22,343 nucleotides of DNA from Planctomycetaceae bacterium (GCA_003503535.1 DOCI01000352.1:421-22763); one strand, 5' to 3'. Positions 1-7,734 are shown, counted from the first letter of the stretch. Made by a program: numbers and translations. The notes: generated by a model not told the origin, from the letters alone.

Positions 1-294
1 GTTGAAGACCTCAAAGACAATCCGCTGCCGGAAGATGCCATCGAAAAACTGTACGGCGGCAAACCGACTTCGCACATGCAGAACTTCATGGAATGTGTGA
101 AATCCCGCGAACTGCCTATCTCCGATGTCTACTCGCATCATCGAGCGATGACAACCTGTCACTTGGCTAACATTACAATTCGGCTCGATCGTCAGTTGAA
201 CTGGGATGCAGAAAACGAGCAGATCGTCGGCGACGAACAGGCCAACAGCATGCAGTCCCGCGAGCAACGTAAGGGCTACGAAATCAACGTCTAA
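1..294 (+). CDS. Gfo/Idh/MocA-family oxidoreductase, C-terminal fragment
   Basis: This is the last 97 codons of a gene that begins before the window; the frame is open from base 1 to the TAA at 292-294. The visible part matches the end of the Gfo/Idh/MocA NAD(P)-dependent oxidoreductases that are greatly expanded in planctomycetes. It contains HMQNFMECVKSRELPISDV, then a His-His pair, an NITIRLDRQLNWD segment and a closing YEINV. The Rossmann cofactor domain and the catalytic lysine lie outside the window, so substrate and reaction cannot be inferred beyond the family's usual sugar or inositol oxidation or reduction. A hairpin terminator follows about 30 bases after the stop. The family call is fairly secure from the tail alone; the exact subfamily is not. 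Confidence 0.85.
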   Translation, partial: VEDLKDNPLPEDAIEKLYGGKPTSHMQNFMECVKSRELPISDVYSHHRAMTTCHLANITIRLDRQLNWDAENEQIVGDEQANSMQSREQRKGYEINV

Positions 295-322
295 AATTCA
301 ACTCAACTTGTGTTGACGAGCG

Positions 323-359
323 AACAGCCGCGAAGGATATCCTTTCGCGGCTGTTTTTC
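323..359 (+). terminator. Rho-independent terminator after the oxidoreductase gene
   Basis: A 12-bp perfect stem is formed by AACAGCCGCGAA (323-334) and TTCGCGGCTGTT (344-355) around a 9-base loop, followed directly by a T-rich stretch (TTTTTCTTTT). The T-run lies on the plus-strand side only, so it should stop transcription of the oxidoreductase before the convergent minus-strand operon. Confidence 0.85.
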
Positions 360-379
360 TTTTGAAACAGGTAGGACAG

Positions 380-453
380 GCTGTAGGTCAGGCTCTGCCT
401 GACGAAATGTGCGAACCACCTCGTTTGTTGTCAGGCAGTGCCTGACCTACAGC
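380..453. repeat. REP-like inverted repeat between convergent genes
   Basis: Two 24-base arms (380-403 and 430-453) are reverse complements with one mismatch, around a 26-base spacer. Each arm itself contains a small palindrome, TCAGGC-N3-GCCTGA (388-402 and 431-445). The same core recurs at 14146-14160, so this is a dispersed intergenic family rather than a local accident. It lies in the gap just beyond the end of the minus-strand operon and could form an RNA hairpin at its 3' end, though there is no T-run. Confidence 0.75.
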
Positions 454-482
454 TGAAAACTTAATCGACCTTTGATTCTTGA

Positions 483-1112
483 TTATCGAATACGTTTATA
501 ACGAATCAGACAACCGACCGGAGGTGTTTCTTTGACTTCAGGCTGCATACCATTGAGTAACGCTTCAACAGCTTCGACCACGTATTCTTGTTTAACCGCA
601 GCGGCATTCGTACTATCGTCGAACGCTCCCATATAGGCAATGTTGCGATCCTTGTTCAGAACAAAACACTCAGGGGTTCGTAGTGCACCTAAATCTCGCC
701 CTGTTTGCTGGCTTTCATCGAACAGATAGGGAAATGAAAACCCAGCCTCCTTAGCCTTTTCTTTCATCTTCTCCAGCGAGTCTGCTTTCACCAGATTGCA
801 GTTGATCGCCACAAACTTCACACGATCGTTCTTCGCATATTTCTTTTGAAACTGTTCAAAACGGGATTCATAATCTTCGGCATACGGGCAACTGTTGCAG
901 GTGAAAGCAATCACGAGCACATCCGCATCTATGAAATCTTTTGAGGAATACGATTTGTCATCAGTCGCGGGAAGAGCGTCGAAGCCTGCAAAATGATCTC
1001 CGATGCTTCGATCGGGATTATATTTTCCAGCCTCCACATTGCTTCCAGAAAATAGACTGCTCAGCAGGAACATTCCCAAAACAATTCGATTCATACTCTT
1101 ACTCAATTTCAT
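483..1112 (-). CDS. Secreted thioredoxin-fold (redoxin-like) protein
   Basis: A 209-residue protein with an N-terminal hydrophobic export segment (about residues 8-28, ending near EA-GKY) followed by a thioredoxin-like domain. The redox motif is C72-N-S-C75-P, preceded by the beta-strand VLVIAFT, and KFVAINCN follows about 35 residues later. It resembles the AhpC/TSA-like thioredoxin family proteins common in planctomycetes, which end in a P-V-G-C-L-I-type tail as here. The CxxC pair suggests thiol-disulfide or peroxide chemistry outside the cytoplasm; the partner is unknown. I chose the ATG at 1112, which overlaps the end of the DUF2007 gene by 14 bases. An in-frame TTG lies just upstream, and the ATG at 1094 would still keep the signal peptide. 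It is the last gene of a four-gene minus-strand operon. Confidence 0.85.
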   Translation of the reverse strand: MKLSKSMNRIVLGMFLLSSLFSGSNVEAGKYNPDRSIGDHFAGFDALPATDDKSYSSKDFIDADVLVIAFTCNSCPYAEDYESRFEQFQKKYAKNDRVKFVAINCNLVKADSLEKMKEKAKEAGFSFPYLFDESQQTGRDLGALRTPECFVLNKDRNIAYMGAFDDSTNAAAVKQEYVVEAVEALLNGMQPEVKETPPVGCLIRYKRIR

Positions 1113-1377
1113 CAAGTGTTATGTTCAAATACTCTTCAATGATCGCGCGGGCTTTTATGCGATCGTTTTCAAAGGCAAGTACTTGAGGGGAACCATGCCA
1201 GCCCACCACTTCGGCATAACCACCAGAAGAACTTGCTCCACCAATTTGAGCTTCGATCCCCTGGTCAGCCAGAACATTCACCAGCATTTGGGCTTCGCTG
1301 AGATTTCTCGCGCGGTAAATTTCAATAATGTTCTCATTTAGACGATGAGGATCGCTGGTAGATGAGGAATCGTCCAT
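1099..1377 (-). CDS. DUF2007-like small protein
   Basis: A 92-residue soluble protein with no signal peptide. After an acidic and serine-rich start, residues about 18-45 read EIYRARNLSEAQMLVNVLAD, the hallmark of the DUF2007 (putative signal-transducing) fold. This is a small ferredoxin-like domain in which a region near the N-terminus reports which protein or chain to act on. Its molecular role is not established. The ATG at 1377 has a GGAAA sequence about 7 bases upstream and lies 11 bases beyond the stop of the PQQ-repeat gene. An upstream in-frame TTG at 1392 would instead overlap that stop. It overlaps the following thioredoxin-fold gene, so translation of the two is probably coupled. 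Confidence 0.8.
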   Translation of the reverse strand: MDDSSSTSDPHRLNENIIEIYRARNLSEAQMLVNVLADQGIEAQIGGASSSGGYAEVVGWHGSPQVLAFENDRIKARAIIEEYLNITLDEIE

Positions 1378-1388
1378 TTTATTTCCGA

Positions 1389-2741
1389 TCAATTTTGACT
1401 CGAATTCCCACTCGGCTGCCGACTCAGGCAGACAAGTTCTTCCTGGCGACTCTGACCGTTCCCGGTTCCGATTCGCAGGTAGATGTCTCCATCATATACT
1501 GCCGGACTGGCGTAACAATCCGTTCCGAGGCGATTCACGGAAATTTGCTGAAAGCTTGAAGAATCGGCCTTGAATACAAAAGTTTGTCCTTCCAGATTCG
1601 AAACATAAATCGTATCACCAACCGCCACAGGAGAGGCTGAAAAGTTTCCTCCCAGCCGCTCTTTCCATCGCTCGGCTCCTGTTGCTATGTCCCAGCAATA
1701 AGCGATTCCCTTGTCGGTGATTCCGAAGAGTGCATCTCCAACAGTAATCAATGATGGCTCATAGAGTTTCGTCTTCACCTCCCATTGTTTCTGTCCTGCA
1801 CTATCTAGAGCAATCGTCTGGCTTTGTGGATAACCGCCACTGGCAATGATGAGATCCTTAGCCACAACAACAGTTCCACAAGTTGCTTCTGCTGTGCCGG
1901 GTGTCTGCCAGTTCTCTTTTCCGGTGCGGGGATCGTAACTGATGATCTTTTCGCCTCCGGAAATCAATAGTTGATCCTTCTCGTCGACGTTCGCAATTCG
2001 AGGAGAGGAATATGTGCTCGCCAGTGGTCGTTCCACTCGCCAGGCCAATTCTCCAGACTCAGCATCGAGAGCACACAGATATCCTCCACCCTGATTATCG
2101 CAGGCAATGATCACAAACGAGTTGTATAAAACGGGAGAGGGGGCGTATCCAAATTTAGAATTGAATGCCCCGAGTTCCTGAGACCATATCACTTCGCCTG
2201 TCTCTGCATTCAAAGCATAAGCCGTAATCTTGTCGTGATGCAGAAACGCGGTGATCACACGCGTTCCATCACAAAGAACTGTGCCATTGGCGTGTGTGCT
2301 TTTCGGATGCATTTGTCCGGAGGAAGGAAACCCACCTTCACTCACTGTGGTCGACCAGAGTTGACGGCCATCGGCAACGTCAAATGCAACAACGCTTTGT
2401 TTCTGAGCAGTATCATCGGCGGTCGCGAGATAGATGCGATTATTCACGATTACTGGAGATGCGTTTCCGCGGCCGGGAACATCGACCCGCCATTTCACAT
2501 TCTCGGTCTCGCTCCAATGCGTTGGTGTGTCCGCTTCTCCGCTAACTCCGCTTTGATCGGGACCTCGCCAGCCGGGCCATTCCGATTTTAAATGCGATAG
2601 ATCCTTTTCAGAGAAGGAAACCGACGACTGCTCAATGCTTACTTGTTTAACGGGAGTTTTTTTCTGACATCCAGATAATGCAATCAGCACCAGCAGACAG
2701 GTCATTGTCCCTAAAGTTCTCATGTAGGATCTTGATTCCAT
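1389..2741 (-). CDS. PQQ-like beta-propeller repeat lipoprotein
   Basis: A 450-residue predicted lipoprotein. The N-terminus has a hydrophobic segment ending in the lipobox A-L-S-G-C25, so the mature protein should be anchored by Cys25. The rest is a series of beta-propeller blades of the PQQ/BamB type, shown by repeated W-R-V, Q-L-W-S, V-I-W-S, L-A-W-R, E-N-W-Q and E-R-W-K segments, each following an A-L-D or A-x-T-G-like turn. A W-x-G-W-R-G-P segment near residue 57 is typical of planctomycete members. Such proteins are mostly scaffolds or binding proteins; true PQQ dependence is not implied. The ATG at 2741 overlaps the TAA of the upstream HNH gene (TAATG) and has a GAGG-type ribosome site. 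An internal ATG at 2723 also precedes the signal but lacks one. Confidence 0.88.
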   Translation of the reverse strand: MESRSYMRTLGTMTCLLVLIALSGCQKKTPVKQVSIEQSSVSFSEKDLSHLKSEWPGWRGPDQSGVSGEADTPTHWSETENVKWRVDVPGRGNASPVIVNNRIYLATADDTAQKQSVVAFDVADGRQLWSTTVSEGGFPSSGQMHPKSTHANGTVLCDGTRVITAFLHHDKITAYALNAETGEVIWSQELGAFNSKFGYAPSPVLYNSFVIIACDNQGGGYLCALDAESGELAWRVERPLASTYSSPRIANVDEKDQLLISGGEKIISYDPRTGKENWQTPGTAEATCGTVVVAKDLIIASGGYPQSQTIALDSAGQKQWEVKTKLYEPSLITVGDALFGITDKGIAYCWDIATGAERWKERLGGNFSASPVAVGDTIYVSNLEGQTFVFKADSSSFQQISVNRLGTDCYASPAVYDGDIYLRIGTGNGQSRQEELVCLSRQPSGNSSQN

Positions 2742-3067
2742 TATCCCGCCTCTTTCGATAGCTGACCTGTTTTTGTTTTCTGTTTGGCAACCCAGGCAAA
2801 GTGTTTTTGCAGCGAATCATCAGCCATCAGGAGTTCGTAAGTGGAAAAATTTTTCGCGAGAGTCATCTCATCAAACCGGTCATGGATCCCATTGTGGCAC
2901 AATCGGCAGACACAGATCCCACGGTTCAATTCTTCCTTCGAGTACCTCTTCTGAAAATGCGGCCGTCGGTGCATTTTCTGAGGAATGAGATGATGAAACG
3001 TCAATAATGTTTCGCGGCGGCAGCATGGACAGTTTCCATATTTCATCCGGCGAGGCATCGTAAACAT
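2741..3067 (-). CDS. HNH-type nuclease-fold protein
   Basis: A 108-residue basic protein with a zinc-ribbon-like HNH arrangement: C13-P-C-C16, then H25-H26-L-I-P, then C54-R-L-C57-H58-N-G-I-H62. The His-His pair, the central Asn59 and the terminal His62 fit the beta-beta-alpha-metal nuclease fold, and the four cysteines would hold a structural zinc. Its substrate is unknown; family members range from free-standing nucleases to domestic DNA-processing proteins. No restriction, toxin or phage gene lies nearby, so a defence role is not supported. The ATG at 3067 is preceded by AAGGAAG with rather long spacing; ATGs at 3058 and 3046 are alternatives. It is the first gene of the minus-strand operon and shares one base with the start of the lipoprotein gene. 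Confidence 0.8.
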   Translation of the reverse strand: MFTMPRRMKYGNCPCCRRETLLTFHHLIPQKMHRRPHFQKRYSKEELNRGICVCRLCHNGIHDRFDEMTLAKNFSTYELLMADDSLQKHFAWVAKQKTKTGQLSKEAG

Positions 3068-3219
3068 CGTTCAAAACTTCCTTAAATCCAACTCCGCTGA
3101 CTTGGTTTCCAATCTCTACTCTTCTCAGTTAAACTCATGCTTATGAATCAGGATCTGTTGATTATAGACAATTCCCAATCCCTGACGAACAGATCCGTTC
3201 CTTCCCCCGGAGAAAATTG

Positions 3220-4644
3220 ATGGCATTTCTCAGATTCTTCACGATTATCATTCTGCTGAATTTCAGTGTAATTATCTCCGCAACTTCATCAATAGCCGAT
3301 GAACCTCTCAATATCCTCTTAATCACGGCTGATGATATGGGAATGCAACTCGGCTGTTATGGAGACGCTGCTGCGAAAACTCCTCACTTAGATAAACTGG
3401 CCAAACGCAGTCGACTCTTTGAAAACGCTTACGTTGCCCAGGCCTCCTGCAGTCCCTCTCGCAGTGCGATGTTTACCGGACTCTATCCTCACACAAATGG
3501 CCAGTATGGTTTGCTGAATGCGGGAGTCGGTTTCCAGATTCATGAGAAATTGTACGACAAAACGATACCTGCACTGCTGAAAGAAGCTGGCTATACAACG
3601 GGCATCTCCGGCAAATTGCATGTTGGTCCTGAAAAGACATTTCCATTTGATGAACGAATCCGTGGCGATTCGCGTGATGTCAAAGTGATTGCCAAAAAGA
3701 TCGGAGAATTCTTTAAGAAAGCCGAAGGCCCCTTCTTCTTCATGGCTAATTATTCGGATCCACACGTCTATGGCCGCAGCCCCCGGCCTCCCAAAGAAGC
3801 TTTTCCGACACAGTACAAAGGAATTCCAAAATCACCTCTCAAAATCGGTGAAGTCCCTGCATTTCCTTTTCAGAAACTCGATCATCCCGAAGAAATCGAA
3901 CGGATTACTCAGTACTACAATGCCTGCTCACGATTTGATGCCGGGGTCGGTTTACTGCTCGAGGAATTGCAAGCTTCCGGACATGCCGACGACACACTGG
4001 TTTTATTCGTTTCCGATCACGGACCTCCCTTCTACCGAGGCAAGACAACCTGCTACGAGGCCGGCGTAAAAGTCCCGATGCTGCTGCATTGGCCCGGTAA
4101 GTTTGAAAAAGCAGACCGCTCCCCTGCCCTGGTTTCGACCGTCGATATTCTCCCCACTTTTCTGGAAGCAGCCGGGATTCAGACGGAAGTCCAGACTCAA
4201 GGCCGATCTCTTTCGACATCTCTCGATCCTGCTCAATGCCGTTACACTCTCGCCACAGAATTTCATTATCACGGCAGTTCTCCTTACTTTCCCAGAAGAT
4301 CAATTCGCGATGAACGCTACAAGTTAATTCATAATCTAATGGCCGATGAAAAATCAGCTCGCACGAGTGTCGATGGCGATGCCGCTTATGAACTGGTCAT
4401 GAAAGATCCTGAGCAGTCCTCTGAGATGAGGCAGGCCTATCAACGAGCGGCTACTCCTCCCGAATATGAATTGTACGATTTGAAATCGGATCCCTGGGAA
4501 TTCAAAAATTTATTCGACGATCCCGACCATCAGACAATTAAGACTCAATTACTTTCAAGTTTACAGCAATGGCAGGAAGAAACGGAAGATCCGCTGTTGA
4601 CTCAGGAAGGGATCCAGTCAATGAGCAGATTTGAAAAACAATAG
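3220..4644 (+). CDS. Secreted type I sulfatase
   Basis: A 474-residue sulfatase with an N-terminal signal segment (about residues 2-26, ending S-I-A-D-E). The metal-binding pair D38-D39 lies in LLITADDMG, and the modification motif C77-S-P-S-R81 matches CxPxR. There, Cys77 would be converted to formylglycine by a maturation enzyme encoded elsewhere. A second metal-site segment, LFVSDHGPPF, follows in the middle of the protein. Such exported sulfatases remove sulfate esters from polysaccharides, a common planctomycete trait; the substrate cannot be read from the sequence. I start at the ATG at 3220, six bases after GGAGA; a TTG directly before it is less likely. An alpha/beta hydrolase gene follows 44 bases downstream and may be cotranscribed. 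Confidence 0.93.
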   Translation: MAFLRFFTIIILLNFSVIISATSSIADEPLNILLITADDMGMQLGCYGDAAAKTPHLDKLAKRSRLFENAYVAQASCSPSRSAMFTGLYPHTNGQYGLLNAGVGFQIHEKLYDKTIPALLKEAGYTTGISGKLHVGPEKTFPFDERIRGDSRDVKVIAKKIGEFFKKAEGPFFFMANYSDPHVYGRSPRPPKEAFPTQYKGIPKSPLKIGEVPAFPFQKLDHPEEIERITQYYNACSRFDAGVGLLLEELQASGHADDTLVLFVSDHGPPFYRGKTTCYEAGVKVPMLLHWPGKFEKADRSPALVSTVDILPTFLEAAGIQTEVQTQGRSLSTSLDPAQCRYTLATEFHYHGSSPYFPRRSIRDERYKLIHNLMADEKSARTSVDGDAAYELVMKDPEQSSEMRQAYQRAATPPEYELYDLKSDPWEFKNLFDDPDHQTIKTQLLSSLQQWQEETEDPLLTQEGIQSMSRFEKQ

Positions 4645-4688
4645 CAGCCATTAACATCACCGACACTCCTAAACATACAGAGAATATC

Positions 4689-5588
4689 ATGAAATTAATG
4701 ATGACAATGATCGTCCTGACTTTCGGTTTGATCACTACAGTCAATGCGCAGGAAGTCCTGAAAGTCTGGCCGGGAAAACCGCCGGGGCCGGACCGTGAAG
4801 TCGGCCCCGAACAGGATATCACCAAACCGACCGACCGCCTGATTGCCGGTCGACGAATTATTAAACTGGCAAATGTTACGACTCCAGAACTTCACGTATA
4901 CTTTCCTGAGGAATCGAAACAGAATGGCTCGGTTGTCGTTATCTGCCCCGGGGGGGGATTCAACATTCTGGCCTGGGATCTGGAGGGGACCGAAGTTGCT
5001 GAGTGGCTTAACGATATTGGAGTGACTGCAGTTGTCCTCAAATATCGTGTGCCGACTCGTGGTCAAGACCCCGTCTGGAAAGCCCCCGTTCAGGACACGC
5101 AACGGGCGATCAGTTTAGTGCGATCAAAAGCAAAAGAATGGAAATTGGATGCCAATCGAGTGGGAGTCCTCGGCTTCTCTGCAGGTGGTCACACTGCTGC
5201 ACGAGCCGCTTTGACCAAAGGGAGACTTTATGAACCGATCGACGCGAGCGACGAAAACAATTTCCGTCCCAATTCCGCGATGCTTATCTACCCTGCTTAT
5301 CTGAATGATGAGGAGACTTCCGCATTGGCAGCCGATTTAAAAGTCGATGAGTCGACACCACCCATGTTTATAGTGCACGCATTCAACGATCCCATTTCCG
5401 TGGAAGGAAGCCTGCTGCTGTCACTCGAATTGAAGCGGAACAACATCCCCTTAGACTTGCACGTTTACGACACCGGAGGACATGGTTACGGTTTACGCCG
5501 TATTGATGATCAACCTGTGACAACCTGGCCAGATCGTTGCACCGACTGGTTGCAAAGAAACGGCTGGCTGACACGAGCCAGTGAGTAA
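4689..5588 (+). CDS. Secreted alpha/beta hydrolase (esterase-like)
   Basis: A 299-residue exported enzyme with a clear signal peptide (residues 1-20, cleavage near V-N-A-QE). The alpha/beta-hydrolase core shows an oxyanion-type C-P-G-G-G-F segment (86-91). The nucleophile elbow is G162-F-S164-A-G-G, the acid is D234 in AFNDP and the histidine is H265 in GGHGYG, so the Ser-Asp-His triad is complete. It resembles the acetylxylan-esterase-like and BD-FAE-like hydrolases that planctomycetes keep beside sulfatases and glycosidases. Deacetylation of a polysaccharide is therefore a reasonable but unproven guess. The ribosome site is weak (AGAGAATATC before the ATG). An eight-G run at 4950-4957 leaves the frame intact. 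It lies 44 bases after the sulfatase gene. Confidence 0.88.
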   Translation: MKLMMTMIVLTFGLITTVNAQEVLKVWPGKPPGPDREVGPEQDITKPTDRLIAGRRIIKLANVTTPELHVYFPEESKQNGSVVVICPGGGFNILAWDLEGTEVAEWLNDIGVTAVVLKYRVPTRGQDPVWKAPVQDTQRAISLVRSKAKEWKLDANRVGVLGFSAGGHTAARAALTKGRLYEPIDASDENNFRPNSAMLIYPAYLNDEETSALAADLKVDESTPPMFIVHAFNDPISVEGSLLLSLELKRNNIPLDLHVYDTGGHGYGLRRIDDQPVTTWPDRCTDWLQRNGWLTRASE

Positions 5589-5671
5589 CAGGAGTTTTTA
5601 CAAGATTCAGTTTGAAAGCGTATCACGAACTAGTTTACGCTTCGTGCTTGTATTTTCGATTGAGACGTGAA

Positions 5672-5700
5672 GCTACTGCAGTTTGCGGTAGCGGCTTTTT
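5672..5700 (+). terminator. Likely terminator after the sulfatase-hydrolase pair
   Basis: A 9-bp stem, GCTACTGCA (5672-5680) with TGCGGTAGC (5684-5692), including one T-G wobble, is followed by GGC and five T residues. It lies about 85 bases after the hydrolase stop, in the plus-strand direction. Confidence 0.6.
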
Positions 5701-5781
5701 GATGGATTGAGCCCTGTGTATCCAGTCAATCTCCCGCTACACATTCATGGAAACGGCTATGATGCTCAGAAGCCAGCGATC

Positions 5782-5812
5782 GATCCACTGCAGGACACGC
5801 CAGCAGTGGATC
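5782..5812. repeat. Perfect 10-bp inverted repeat downstream of recA
   Basis: GATCCACTGC (5782-5791) and GCAGTGGATC (5803-5812) are exact reverse complements around an 11-base spacer. The element lies 25 bases beyond the recA stop in the convergent gap. There is no T-run on either side, so it is not a standard terminator, although it could stabilise or end the recA transcript. Confidence 0.65.
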
Positions 5813-5837
5813 CCGTAATCGACTGACACATCGCAGA

Positions 5838-6926
5838 TTAACTTGTTGCTTCTACTTCCTCTTCAACTGGTGTTTCTTCAGGAGCTCCCAGTCCGGTGGA
5901 GAATCCTCGTTTTTCAAGGGTTTTGACGCGGAGTTCTTCGGTGATTTCTGGGTTTTCCAACAGGAACAGTCGAGCTTTTTCGCGGCCCTGTCCAAGTCGA
6001 GTTTTGCCATAACTGAACCAGCTGCCGGATCGTTCGACGATGCGGTCGTTTGTTGCCAGGTCGAGAATATCGGCCTCGTAGCTGATGCCGCAGGAATTGA
6101 GCATGTCGAATTCAGCAATCCGGAACGGCGGTGCGACCTTGTTTTTAACGATTTTCGCTTTGATGCGAATACCTGTTGTTTCGTCTCCTTCCTTCAACGT
6201 ACTGATTTTTCGAACATCCACGCGGCAGGAGCAATAGAATTTCAATGCGCGACCACCAGGCGTCGTTTCGGGGCTGCCAAACATGACTCCGATTTTATCA
6301 CGAATCTGGTTAATGAAAATGACCGTTGTTTTTGAGCGGGCAATCGCACCCGTCAACTTTCGCATCGCCTGACTCATCATTCGAGCCTGAAGACCGACAT
6401 GCGTATCGCCAATTTCGCCATCCAGTTCCGACTTCGGAACCAGAGCCGCGACTGAGTCGACAACAATAATGTCGACGGCATTCGATTTAATCAGCATTTC
6501 GGCAATCTGCAGGCCTTCTTCACCATAAGAAGGTTGACTGACCAGCAGTTCTTCGAGATTTACGCCGAGACGCCGGGCCCAGGAGGGGTCGAGTGCGTGT
6601 TCGGCATCGACGAATGCGGCAACGCCTCCCTGTTTCTGTGCACTGGCAATCGCATGCAATGCCAAAGTCGTTTTACCACTCGATTCCGGGCCAAACAGTT
6701 CGATAATTCGACCACGAGGGTAGCCTTTGCCACCTAATGCCAGGTCGAGAGACAGGGCACCGGAGGGAATTCCCTGAATCGCATCCTGTCCAGAGTCGGA
6801 CAGTTTCATAATCGAGCCTTTTCCGAAGGCTTTCTCAATTTGTCCTAACGCATTGTCGAGTTGCTTTTCTGGATTTCCATTATCTGAGGGGGCCGGAGTT
6901 GCTGCCCGTGAGCGTGCTTTCGCCAT
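5838..6926 (-). CDS. recA: Recombinase RecA
   Basis: A 362-residue RecA of normal length, the ATP-dependent strand-exchange protein of homologous recombination and coprotease for LexA-type repressors. It has Walker A G79-PESSGKTT, a Walker B strand [11 protein letters not shown], the loop segment [18 protein letters not shown], and [14 protein letters not shown] followed by [13 protein letters not shown] of loop L2. The C-terminus ends in an acidic tail ([12 protein letters not shown]), as is typical. Two cysteines (FYCSCR) stand where E. coli RecA has FYASVR, which is a lineage difference rather than a fault. The ATG at 6926 follows AAGGA with good spacing. A promoter and an overlapping palindrome lie directly upstream, suggesting DNA-damage control. 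It is monocistronic between convergent and divergent neighbours. Confidence 0.98.
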   Translation of the reverse strand: MAKARSRAATPAPSDNGNPEKQLDNALGQIEKAFGKGSIMKLSDSGQDAIQGIPSGALSLDLALGGKGYPRGRIIELFGPESSGKTTLALHAIASAQKQGGVAAFVDAEHALDPSWARRLGVNLEELLVSQPSYGEEGLQIAEMLIKSNAVDIIVVDSVAALVPKSELDGEIGDTHVGLQARMMSQAMRKLTGAIARSKTTVIFINQIRDKIGVMFGSPETTPGGRALKFYCSCRVDVRKISTLKEGDETTGIRIKAKIVKNKVAPPFRIAEFDMLNSCGISYEADILDLATNDRIVERSGSWFSYGKTRLGQGREKARLFLLENPEITEELRVKTLEKRGFSTGLGAPEETPVEEEVEATS

Positions 6927-6959
6927 CTTTCAATCCTTCGTGATACTGCCATTTGATAA

Positions 6960-6973
6960 TGTACGTTGGTACA
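6960..6973. promoter_or_regulatory. Candidate SOS (LexA-type) operator of recA
   Basis: TGTAC (6960-6964) GTTG GTACA (6969-6973) is a perfect inverted repeat with 5-base arms, 34 bases upstream of the recA ATG. It overlaps the end of the predicted -10 box. GTAC-spaced half-sites resemble some LexA boxes (for example cyanobacterial RGTAC-type sites), but the repressor and its site in this organism are not shown here. Confidence 0.55.
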
Positions 6974-6999
6974 ATACCCTGGGCGGATTCCAATTTCAA
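6971..6999 (-). promoter_or_regulatory. Predicted sigma70-type promoter of recA
   Basis: Read on the minus strand, TTGAAA (6999-6994) is followed after exactly 17 bases by TATTGT (6976-6971). These match the -35 and -10 consensus at five and four of six positions. Transcription would begin about 35-40 bases before the recA ATG, placing the TGTAC palindrome across the -10 and start region, where a repressor would block the polymerase. Confidence 0.6.
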
Positions 7000-7324
7000 C
7001 TAAGTTTCCAGAGAATTATGACCGATCTTAACGAATAGGCCGCGTCCTTGATGTGGCCAGCGGGGAAAATATTGACGAGTGCCTGGAGTGGCACTGTCGA
7101 CCGGTTTGTAAATTAGTGCCCGAGTTTGCGTATTTTATTCTGTTTCTCACTCCGGCTCCAAGTCTGAGCGATGAAATGTTGAAAAAATGCAGGAATCGAG
7201 TCTGAATGCAGACCAGTCGGGATTTTGTCATGGTTTGCATGAGTAAGCGCGAGAACGTCTGGGGAGACGTGATCAGAGACTGCAAACAGACAGAACCATC
7301 CATTCGGGACAGGGAGAGCCAGAA

Positions 7325-7705
7325 ATGACGCAGGATCAAATCTTAGCGATAGCCGAGCAAGCTGCCAATGAAATGTTGTTGTGGGTTGGCTTCGGCACCT
7401 TAATCGGTCTGGCCGCCAAAGCGATTATGCCCGGTCGCGATCCCGGGGGAGCTGTCTCGACCATGATGATGGGAATTGGTGGAAGCATTATAGGCTGCGG
7501 CACACTCGCCTTCTTCTGGCAGGGTGTGGTTGTCAGTCCTGTTTCAATCGTTGGGGCTGTTGTTTCGACCGGAGGAGCATTCACACTTCTGTTCTTTTAC
7601 AAATTGCTGGCGGGGAGCTTCTTTGCTGAAGCCGAAGATGGCGATCGATTCACGCATCGTTATCGGCGAACCCGGCGCCGTCGCAAAATGATTCGCGGAA
7701 CTTGA
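7325..7705 (+). CDS. GlsB/YeaQ/YmgE-family membrane protein
   Basis: A 126-residue inner-membrane protein of the transglycosylase-associated (GlsB/YeaQ/YmgE) family, small proteins induced by envelope or general stress. Three hydrophobic segments are visible at about residues 18-36, 42-64 and 72-96. The family hallmark is present in the order G-F-G-T-L-I-G, then A-K-x-I-M-P-G-R-D-P-G-G, then a glycine-rich second helix M-G-I-G-G-S-I-I-G. Unusually, it carries a charged C-terminal tail of about 30 residues rich in arginine (RYRRTRRRRK) that normal 80-90-residue members lack. The ATG follows GGGAGAG by six bases, and a strong terminator follows. The biochemical role of the family is not settled. 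The neighbouring PRC-barrel gene could share a stress role, but it has its own promoter. Confidence 0.87.
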   Translation: MTQDQILAIAEQAANEMLLWVGFGTLIGLAAKAIMPGRDPGGAVSTMMMGIGGSIIGCGTLAFFWQGVVVSPVSIVGAVVSTGGAFTLLFFYKLLAGSFFAEAEDGDRFTHRYRRTRRRRKMIRGT

Positions 7706-7734
7706 GTCCGTGGACACCGCTTGCTTGAAATTGC

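Larger units (their letters stand above)
6927..7324. other. 398-base divergent intergenic region
   Basis: The left end holds the recA promoter and palindrome. The remainder, about 7000-7310, carries no protein I can recognise and no clear RNA gene. The only sizeable open frame in it, on the minus strand at 7028-7339, has no family features and begins inside the next gene. A ribosome site GGGAGAG stands just before the plus-strand gene at 7325. I could not define a convincing promoter for that gene. Confidence 0.5.

Noticed and set aside
2741..3067. HNH protein as part of a defence or restriction system
   Set aside because: No methyltransferase, toxin or phage-defence partner is nearby; its operon partners are envelope proteins.
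3905..4303. Long minus-strand open frame inside the sulfatase gene
   Set aside because: It lies wholly within a well-supported gene on the other strand and is arginine-rich shadow sequence.
4950..4957. Eight-G run as a programmed frameshift site in the hydrolase gene
   Set aside because: The frame is uninterrupted and the catalytic triad is complete in the normal frame.
5852..6118. Second minus-strand open frame inside recA
   Set aside because: It is an out-of-frame shadow of the conserved recA C-terminal half.
7028..7339. Minus-strand open frame of 103 codons in the recA to GlsB-like gap
   Set aside because: It starts inside the GlsB-like gene, has no recognisable domain and its composition does not look like a protein.
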